Positions 6,473 through 10,988 of a DNA stretch of 10,988 nt are shown in pieces (within the stretch, counting starts at the first letter, position 1; each line of letters opens with the position of its first letter). Made by a program: the position numbers and the translations under genes. The DNA comes from Actinomycetota bacterium. Lineage in GTDB: Bacteria; Actinomycetota; Thermoleophilia; Gaiellales; Gaiellaceae. The stretch lies in contig VGCB01000034.1 of the NCBI GenBank assembly GCA_016870235.1, positions 1 to 10,988 of the forward strand. The letters are read 5' to 3'. A model generated the notes under the pieces. It was not told the origin of the DNA. It did not search any database and saw only the letters and a program-made list of their open reading frames with translations.

Positions 6473-6666
6473 GGCTCAGCCTGGATCCACCGATTGGCGT
6501 GACCGCTCGATCATTCGACTGCGCGCGCCTGCCAGGGTCGTCAGGACGTGCGCGGGACAGGTCGGGAATGCTTCTGCCTTGTCGATCCTGTCCCGCGCGC
6601 GGAGCGCACCGCCTGGCGAGCCTGGCAGGATGCACCGCCCGCGCCAATCGGTGGATCCAGGCTCAG
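6473..6666. mobile_element. Foldback/MITE-like element with 22-bp terminal inverted repeats
   Basis: Perfect 22-bp inverted repeats lie at 6478-6499 and 6642-6663 (outer end AGCCTGGATCCACC). Inside, 6528-6552 and 6605-6629 pair at 21 of 25 positions, and 6551-6561 pairs with 6587-6597 perfectly (CGCGGGACAGG), so nearly the whole segment can fold into one long hairpin. GGCTCAG occurs directly at both borders (6473-6479 and 6660-6666) and may be a 7-bp target duplication, leaving a 180-bp core (6480-6659). It has no coding capacity. Its right end lies inside the TGA of the toxin gene. A non-autonomous transposon derivative is the simplest reading; a giant bidirectional terminator hairpin is the alternative. 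Confidence 0.65.
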
Positions 6667-6997
6667 TCCCGTTCGAGGCGGGCAGCCGCGTCGCGGTAGA
6701 CGTCGAGGTTCGCACGCGGCCCGATGCTGATGATCTGGACGCGTTCGGGCGCCTCCTCGTTCGGCAAGAGCGAAACACGATCCGATAGCCGGCCGGTCTG
6801 ATCGACTCTTCGACGTCGAAGTACGTCTTGCGGCAGTCGCCGAGGTTCCCCACTCGTCTGTCATACGAGAGGGGCTGACTGACCGCGAACGGATCCTGGC
6901 GCAGACGCGGGAGCAGCGCGCGGATGGCTCGCAAGAGCGCGGGCGACAAGCGTGCCAGGTCATCTGCGACCTCGGGTCGCGCGACGACTGGAAGCAT
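6663..6997 (-). pseudogene. RelE/ParE-family toxin, frameshifted
   Basis: The first frame from the ATG at 6997 reads MLPVVARPEVADDLARL, then an SYDRRVGNLGDCRKTYFDVEE-type central strand region, then GYRIVFR. This is the RelE/ParE toxin pattern: N-terminal helices, then beta strands with basic residues. After the Arg codon at 6772-6770 the family frame is lost, but one frame over (from 6767) it resumes as LPNEEAPERVQIISIGPRA and runs to ARLERD and TGA at 6665-6663, giving a toxin of normal size (about 110 residues). One base is missing near 6768-6770. Without correction the open frame runs to 6476 through the foldback element with a meaningless tail. Its ATG overlaps the antitoxin TGA by one base (TGATG). 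The lesion may be inactivation or a consensus error. Confidence 0.72.
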
Positions 6998-7221
6998 CAG
7001 TCGCTCAGGGACTTCCGCTCAGCCGCCTCGAGGATCGCCTCCAAGTCTTCGTCATCTGCAGGCTCGGAGAGGCGTCGTGCCGCTTCGAGCGCGGCGATCT
7101 CGTCGTCGAGCCGGTCGGCCAGGGCGAGGTACGTCTCGGCGGTGCGTGCGAGGAGCATGCGTCGCGCACGAAGCTGGTCGTCGAGGTTGCTCGGATCGTC
7201 CGATAGCGCATGCGCGGTCAT
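6997..7221 (-). CDS. Small antitoxin-like protein upstream of the RelE/ParE toxin
   Basis: A 74-residue, acidic, mostly helical protein (…ETYLALADRLDDEIAALEAARR…LEAILEAAERKSLSD) with heptad-like Leu/Ala spacing that suggests dimerisation. I do not recognise a named antitoxin family. The assignment rests on size, charge, order and the TGATG overlap with the toxin-like gene, the classical layout of type II toxin-antitoxin operons. Such proteins bind the toxin and often repress their own promoter. No Shine-Dalgarno is seen. TACCGT (7233-7228) ends 6 nt before the ATG, consistent with a leaderless transcript. Confidence 0.62.
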   Translation of the reverse strand: MTAHALSDDPSNLDDQLRARRMLLARTAETYLALADRLDDEIAALEAARRLSEPADDEDLEAILEAAERKSLSD

Positions 7222-7227
7222 GAGCCC

Positions 7228-7233
7228 ACGGTA
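7228..7233 (-). promoter_or_regulatory. Possible -10 box of the toxin-antitoxin operon
   Basis: TACCGT on the minus strand fits TANNNT and ends 6 nt before the antitoxin ATG at 7221. No clear -35 hexamer is found. The remaining gap to 7339 shows nothing else recognisable. Confidence 0.25.
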
Positions 7234-7339
7234 GCTCTGGTGTCGCGCTGCTGCCAGTGGCCGTTCTGGACATCGCGTCTATCCGTTCCCAGGGCACCAG
7301 AGGTCATCACCCAATCAGACGAGACGTCCGTAGTGGTCG

Positions 7340-7719
7340 TCACCGGCTTCCCTTCACCCGCAAGGCCCGCCGTGACCTTCGAGAGTCTCCGAGGAATCGT
7401 CGCATCTCATCCCGTGTTGTGAGTTCGACAACCTCGAGATGCCGGTGTCGCTCGATCGCTGCGTCGAGTCGCGGGCGACTATCCCGCGGGTAGTTCCATA
7501 CCCACCGATAGAACGAGAGCTGGATTCTCTCCGGACAGCCGTCGGCCTGAGTCGCCTTGCCGTGATTCCTGACGGAACGCCATACCGCCGATGCAACACA
7601 AGCCAGGCGATGCCTGGCGATGATGATCACCGTGTCGGCCCGCGAGAATCGCTCGTCCAAGGTGCCGCCGTCGTTCCCGTCGACGATCCACCGATCCCGA
7701 CGACCGCGATGCGCTCCAT
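7340..7719 (-). pseudogene. FlaR/DNA topology modulation-like P-loop protein, internal deletion
   Basis: The ATG at 7719 starts MERIAVVG, the first strand of this adenylate-kinase-like P-loop family. At about 7698-7694 it breaks off, and the family resumes one frame over with DRWIVDGNDGGTLDERFSRA, DTVIIIARHRLACV, GCPERIQLSFYRWVWNYPRD, and a normal C-terminus ending at 7340. The segment expected between them, about 50-60 residues including the GxxGxGKST Walker A loop, is absent and the frame is shifted. The C-terminal part is clean and in one frame, so the loss is a single recent event or an assembly gap. Naive callers would extend the C-terminal frame up to 7951 through noncoding DNA. The family has no firmly established role. 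Confidence 0.72.
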
Positions 7720-7803
7720 CCCGACGAGCTTGCCTGACACAGCTCCGGTGCGTACGACCGCTTCCCTCACACCGAAACCCACGAGTGCGGCATTGACCGC
7801 CGG

Positions 7804-7832
7804 TTGCGAAGACGGGCGCCGCCGCGTAGCGT
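7804..7832 (+). promoter_or_regulatory. Sigma70-type promoter for the HapK-like gene
   Basis: TTGCGA (7804-7809) and TAGCGT (7827-7832) are separated by exactly 17 nt. The predicted transcription start is near 7839, about 40 nt before the ATG at 7881. This is the best promoter match I see in the window. Confidence 0.5.
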
Positions 7833-7861
7833 CGGCCTGCCGCCGGCCGACAGGCGGCCGG
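7831..7861. promoter_or_regulatory. Overlapping palindromes at the -10/+1 region: operator or leader hairpin
   Basis: GTCGGCC (7831-7837) and GGCCGAC (7845-7851) form a perfect 7-bp inverted repeat with a 7-nt spacer, covering the end of the -10 box and the likely start point, where a repressor would act. An alternative stem pairs GGCCTGCCGCC with GGCGGCCGGCC further downstream (10 of 11), just before the Shine-Dalgarno, so mutually exclusive RNA folds are also possible. Confidence 0.4.
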
Positions 7862-7880
7862 CCGAAGCGAAGGAGCACCC

Positions 7881-8468
7881 ATGGCGAAGAAGCTCGTCCT
7901 TCTCACGTACACGCCCCGCGAGCTCGACGAGGAGCAGTACGCGAAGTTCATCCGCGAGATCGACTACCCGAACTTCAGGCAGAACCCGCACATCATCGAC
8001 TACACGTGCTGGCGGGTCACCGACGCCAAGCAGGGCACCGAGAGCTTCACGCACTTCGACCTGATGGCCGTCGACGACCACGCCAACTGGCCGGCGATCC
8101 TCGCTGACCCGCGCGTTCGCGGCAACGTCGAGCAGTGGACGCGCGACTGGTCGCGCTTCGGGCTCGACCACGCCGACCAGCCCTACGGGCCGGCACCGCG
8201 CAGGTTGCAGGGGTCGCGTAGACGGGGGATCGGTCAGGGCCGGGTAAGCGTCCGCTCGGACGATGTCGCGGTCTCACCGGCGGAGTTGCGGGCGACGGCG
8301 ACGACCGTGATCGGGCGGCCGCGGACGAACCGGCCGGGCTCGACGAAGAGGCGAAACGGCGGCGCGTCGTCGCGACCGAGCGGCACCCAACCTCGAGTTC
8401 CCTCGGATCGGAAGAGGAACGTGACCGCGGCGGGATCCGCTCCCGGGACGTCCGCGCGGAGCGCGTAG
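7881..8468 (+). CDS. Small REDY/HapK-like ferredoxin-fold protein with run-on C-terminus
   Basis: The ATG follows AAGGAG (7870-7875) by 5 nt. Residues 1 to about 97 (MAKKLVLLTYTPRELD ... EQWTRDWSRFG) look like a compact dimeric alpha/beta-barrel protein: a first strand, a helix containing REIDYPNFRQNP (close to the REDY signature), a CWRVTD strand, THFDLMAV strand, and a final helix with WPAILADPRV. Such proteins are found as accessory or unknown-function members of EthD/ABM-like folds; I cannot assign a reaction. From about residue 105 the sequence becomes Arg/Ser/Pro-rich and reads the antisense of the amylase 3' end until 8468, overlapping it by 235 nt. That tail is probably not native, so a stop near 8170-8230 seems to have been lost. 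Confidence 0.7.
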   Translation: MAKKLVLLTYTPRELDEEQYAKFIREIDYPNFRQNPHIIDYTCWRVTDAKQGTESFTHFDLMAVDDHANWPAILADPRVRGNVEQWTRDWSRFGLDHADQPYGPAPRRLQGSRRRGIGQGRVSVRSDDVAVSPAELRATATTVIGRPRTNRPGSTKRRNGGASSRPSGTQPRVPSDRKRNVTAAGSAPGTSARSA

Positions 8469-10399
8469 AGGCCCGAGAGCCGGTCGAGCGCCGGCTGGCG
8501 CAGCGTGACAGCGGGCGGCGGCGGCTCCGGGAGCGGGTCGCGGGCGGCGAGCACGGTCGAGCCGAGCGCGGGAACGTCGACGGGAAGCCGGCCGTCGCGG
8601 CCTGCGACCGCGGACCCGCCTCCACCGGGGAAGAGGACGTCGAAGCGCATGCCCGGCGAGGAGGTGGGCACGCGGACACGACGCGGGCTCTCCGCGTTCC
8701 CGAAGGCGACGACGAGCTCGCGCCGGGCGGCGGTGTCGATGCGGCTGACGGCGAAGACGCCTTCAGCTCTGCCTTCGCCGGCGAAGCGCGTGATCTGTGG
8801 GCCCGTCCGCAGGCCCGGCTGCGTCGCGAGGAGGAGGGAGAGCGCACGGATCCGCCGGGCGATCGCCGCCCCGGGCCGGAACGAGGAGCCGGCGCCCGCC
8901 GGGCCCGTCCCGAGCCGGGGCTCCGTCCGCCAGGCCTGGACCTGCGTCGGGAACATGCTCTGGCGCGCGGCCTTGTCCCTTCCGTCGCCGCTTCCCGTCA
9001 TCCCCACCTCGTCGCCGTAGTAGACAGCCGGCGCACCCCGGAGGAGCAAGAGGAGCTCGTGCGCGAGGAGGCTGCGGCGGAGCGCCGCCGCCCGGTCTCC
9101 CCCCGCCGCCTGCAGCAGCGTGTGACCGACGCGACCCATGTCGTGGTTGCCGAGGAAGGTGACGAGCTCGTGCGCCGATGACGCGCCGGTCGTGTAGAGG
9201 TCGTCCTGGTCGAAGAGCCCGGCGAGGTCGGAGGCCGTGCCGACCCCGGCGGCGAACGGGACGACAGTTGCCTGGAACGAGAAGTCGAGGACGCTGCGCA
9301 CGCCGAGCCGGCGCACGGCCGCAGCCGTCGCGCTCTGGTCGTACACCTCGCCGAACGTCGCGAACTCGCGGACACCCTCGACGCGGGCGGCACGACGGAT
9401 CGCCGGGAGGAAGGTGCGCCAGAAGTCCGGGTCGACATGGCGGAGCGTGTCGAGCCGGAAGCCGTCGAGGCGGAAGTCGCGGATCCAGGAGCTCCAGAGC
9501 TCGACCTGGCCGCGGACGACCTCGGGGCGCTCGGTGAAGAGGTCGTCGAGGCCGTAGAAGTCGCCGAAGGTGACGCTCTCGCCCTGGAAGGTGGAGTCGC
9601 CGCGGTTGTGGTAGTTGCGCAGGTCGTTGAGCCACGCAGGCCTCTTCACGTCCCGATCCGCAGCGGCGACGACGGGGAGGTACGGGAACGTCCGCCGGTC
9701 GGGCGCGAGCTCGGGGAAGTCCTCCGAGCCGGCGACGACGGCGGGATCGAACGTCTCGCCGCCGGCCGACCGGTACGGCCTCGTCGCCTGCTCGACGTAC
9801 GGAGCTCCCGCCTCGCCGCCGCGATAGGAGATCACGTCGCCCGTGTGATTGACGACGACGTCGAGGAACACGCGCAGCCCGAGCGCGTGTGCGCGGTCGA
9901 CGAGGCGCCGGAGGTCTGCGCGCGTGCCGAAGTGGCGGTCCACGTCCGTGAAGTCGACGCCCCAGTAGCCGTGATAGCCGGCGCTCGTCCCCTGGACCGT
10001 CCGCTGTCCGACGGGCGGCGTGATCCAGACCGCATCGAACCCGAGCCGACGGATGTACGTCAGCCTCCGCGTCAGGCCGGCGAGATCGCCGCCGTGGAAG
10101 AACCCGGGGTCGGCCGGGTCGAAGCCCGTCATCTCGCGCGATCCGGTGAGGCCGCCGCGATCGTTCCGCCGATCGCCGTTCGCGAAGCGATCGATCATCG
10201 CCATGTAGATCCGCCGGCCGGCGAGCGGCTCCGGAGCCGACGCTCGAGCAGCCGCAGACGCCCCGTCGACGGGCGAGCCGTCCGCCGTGGCGGCCGCGCC
10301 GAGGAGCGCGAGGGCGGCCACGGCCCCCGCCGCGAGGAGCGGCTGCCGCGACAGGGACGTCCACGATCCGCGCGCCCACCCGGATCTCCAGCCGTGCAT
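8234..10399 (-). CDS. Secreted GH13 alpha-amylase family glycoside hydrolase
   Basis: A 721-residue exported enzyme that cuts alpha-1,4-glucans. Residues 1-40 are an Arg-containing n-region followed by a hydrophobic core (LLAAGAVAALALLGAA), a signal peptide. The catalytic barrel runs about 60-530 with all four GH13 regions: DVVVNHTG (180-187), DGFRLDTLRH (312-321, nucleophile Asp317), FGEVYD (349-354, acid/base Glu351) and FLGNHDMG (415-422, transition-state Asp420). PAVYYGDEVGM (457-467) is also typical. A beta-rich domain C follows to about 620, then a Pro-rich linker (DPLPEPPPPAV) and a C-terminal Ig-like domain ending TLTRP, not present in minimal amylases and possibly for glucan or wall binding. 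AAGGA lies only 2 nt before the ATG at 10399, so the ribosome site is poorly spaced. The divergent sugar permease suggests a maltodextrin-use locus. Confidence 0.93.
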   Translation of the reverse strand: MHGWRSGWARGSWTSLSRQPLLAAGAVAALALLGAAATADGSPVDGASAAARASAPEPLAGRRIYMAMIDRFANGDRRNDRGGLTGSREMTGFDPADPGFFHGGDLAGLTRRLTYIRRLGFDAVWITPPVGQRTVQGTSAGYHGYWGVDFTDVDRHFGTRADLRRLVDRAHALGLRVFLDVVVNHTGDVISYRGGEAGAPYVEQATRPYRSAGGETFDPAVVAGSEDFPELAPDRRTFPYLPVVAAADRDVKRPAWLNDLRNYHNRGDSTFQGESVTFGDFYGLDDLFTERPEVVRGQVELWSSWIRDFRLDGFRLDTLRHVDPDFWRTFLPAIRRAARVEGVREFATFGEVYDQSATAAAVRRLGVRSVLDFSFQATVVPFAAGVGTASDLAGLFDQDDLYTTGASSAHELVTFLGNHDMGRVGHTLLQAAGGDRAAALRRSLLAHELLLLLRGAPAVYYGDEVGMTGSGDGRDKAARQSMFPTQVQAWRTEPRLGTGPAGAGSSFRPGAAIARRIRALSLLLATQPGLRTGPQITRFAGEGRAEGVFAVSRIDTAARRELVVAFGNAESPRRVRVPTSSPGMRFDVLFPGGGGSAVAGRDGRLPVDVPALGSTVLAARDPLPEPPPPAVTLRQPALDRLSGLYALRADVPGADPAAVTFLFRSEGTRGWVPLGRDDAPPFRLFVEPGRFVRGRPITVVAVARNSAGETATSSERTLTRP

Positions 10400-10437
10400 G
10401 ATCCTTGCATGTTCCTGAAATCCCGGTCTTCGTCGTC

Positions 10438-10988
10438 ATGGGCCTGCTCGTGCTGTATCCGCTCGCACGGGGCGTCTACTACAGCTTCACCGACGCGAAC
10501 CAGTACAACGCGCTCAACCCGCTCCAGCCCTCCACGTACAAGTGGGTCGGGCTCGACAACTACACCCAGATCCTCGGCAGTCAGGAGTTCCGGAGCGTCC
10601 TCGGCTTCACCGCAGCTTGGACGTTCGTCAACGTCTTCTTCCACTTCACGATCGGGCTCGCGCTGGCGCTCGCCCTCAACCGGACACTGCGGTTCCGCGG
10701 GTGGTACCGGATGCTCCTGCTCGTGCCGTGGGCGGTGCCGTCGTTCATCTCCGCCTTCGCCTGGCGGTTCATGTTCAACAACCCGTACGGGTTCCTCGAC
10801 CAGTTCCTGATGAAGCTCGGCTGGGACGTCCCGCCCGCGTTCCTCGGCGACCCGACGTGGGCGAAGGTGGCGGTGATCATGACGAACGTCTGGCTCGGCG
10901 TGCCGTTCATGATGGTCGCGCTCCTCGGCGGGCTGCAGGCGATCGACTCCGACCTGCTCGACGCCGCCTCCGTCGACGGCGCGAACGC
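10438..10988 (+). CDS. Sugar ABC transporter permease, MalF/UgpA type (partial, runs off window)
   Basis: The frame reads MGLLVLYPLARGVYYSFTD, then GLDNYTQILGSQEF, helices around FFHFTIGLALALALN and MLLLVPWAVPSFISAFAW, and ends at the window edge inside the EAA loop (DAASVDGAN), the contact site for the ATPase subunit. This is the order of binding-protein-dependent sugar permeases of the MalF family (about 300 residues), here 183 residues without the end. An in-frame TGA sits at 10399-10401; the ATG at 10438 or a TTG at 10405 are the only starts. Either leaves only 7 to 18 residues before the YPL motif, where the family normally has about 30, so the N-terminus looks clipped. No Shine-Dalgarno is seen. 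With the adjacent amylase it points to maltodextrin import, but the solute specificity is inferred. Confidence 0.85.
   Translation, partial: MGLLVLYPLARGVYYSFTDANQYNALNPLQPSTYKWVGLDNYTQILGSQEFRSVLGFTAAWTFVNVFFHFTIGLALALALNRTLRFRGWYRMLLLVPWAVPSFISAFAWRFMFNNPYGFLDQFLMKLGWDVPPAFLGDPTWAKVAVIMTNVWLGVPFMMVALLGGLQAIDSDLLDAASVDGAN

Noticed and set aside
7685..7697. GATCCACCGAT shared by the foldback element ends and the FlaR-like gene
   Set aside because: In the FlaR-like gene these bases encode the conserved DRWI residues, so the 11-bp match to the element is probably chance.
8763..10439. 558-codon minus-strand ORF in another frame of the amylase
   Set aside because: It is the Arg/Pro-rich alternative frame of a gene with intact GH13 motifs.
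9437..10810. 457-codon plus-strand ORF overlapping the amylase and the permease
   Set aside because: It is antisense to the amylase up to about 10399, then an out-of-frame reading of the permease; low-complexity Arg/Ser and Val/Glu composition, no family motif.
1..10988. tRNA or rRNA genes
   Set aside because: I saw no T-loop GGTTCGANTCC context with a matching acceptor stem and no rRNA-like segments on either strand, by eye only.

Overview
This is a GC-rich (roughly 70%) bacterial window. Its codon use, the almost complete absence of T-rich terminators, start codons without Shine-Dalgarno sequences, and proteins rich in Ala, Arg and Gly suggest an actinobacterium, perhaps of the Thermoleophilia (Gaiellales/Solirubrobacterales) type. 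The lineage is inference from style, not from a marker gene.

Layout. Positions 1-517 hold no credible gene. They are packed with palindromic elements, including three copies of a hairpin family with a conserved loop and different but still paired stems. From 4989 down to 518, on the minus strand, lies a catabolic/transport gene set: a histidinol-dehydrogenase-family enzyme (3' truncated), a branched-chain amino-acid-type ABC permease LivM (5' truncated and joined directly to the dehydrogenase), a half-size EamA transporter, a GabT-like class III aminotransferase and a LamB/YcsF (PxpA) protein whose start overlaps the gabT stop by ATGA. Divergently, 5085-6380 encodes a second class III aminotransferase (omega-amino acid:pyruvate type).

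Positions 6381-7880 are an accessory, decaying stretch. They hold a hairpin after the aminotransferase, a ~180-bp foldback (MITE-like) element inserted at the stop codon of a toxin gene, a RelE/ParE-like toxin with a one-base frameshift preceded by its small antitoxin, and a FlaR/topology-modulation-like P-loop gene that has lost its Walker A segment. A small HapK/REDY-like protein (7881) has a recognisable promoter and palindromic operator. It lacks a stop codon at the expected place and runs into the antisense of the next gene.

The right end holds a secreted GH13 alpha-amylase (minus, 8234-10399). Head to head with it is the start of a MalF/UgpA-type sugar ABC permease (plus, running off the window), a logical pair for external starch breakdown and maltodextrin uptake. 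The permease seems to lack its N-terminus, and there is almost no intergenic DNA between the two.

Functional picture: one locus for nitrogenous compounds (lactam, GABA or oxoproline to amino acid, transamination, transport) and one for starch. At least five genes carry lesions of the deletion/frameshift kind. Whether these are real genome decay or errors in a metagenomic assembly is the main open question.
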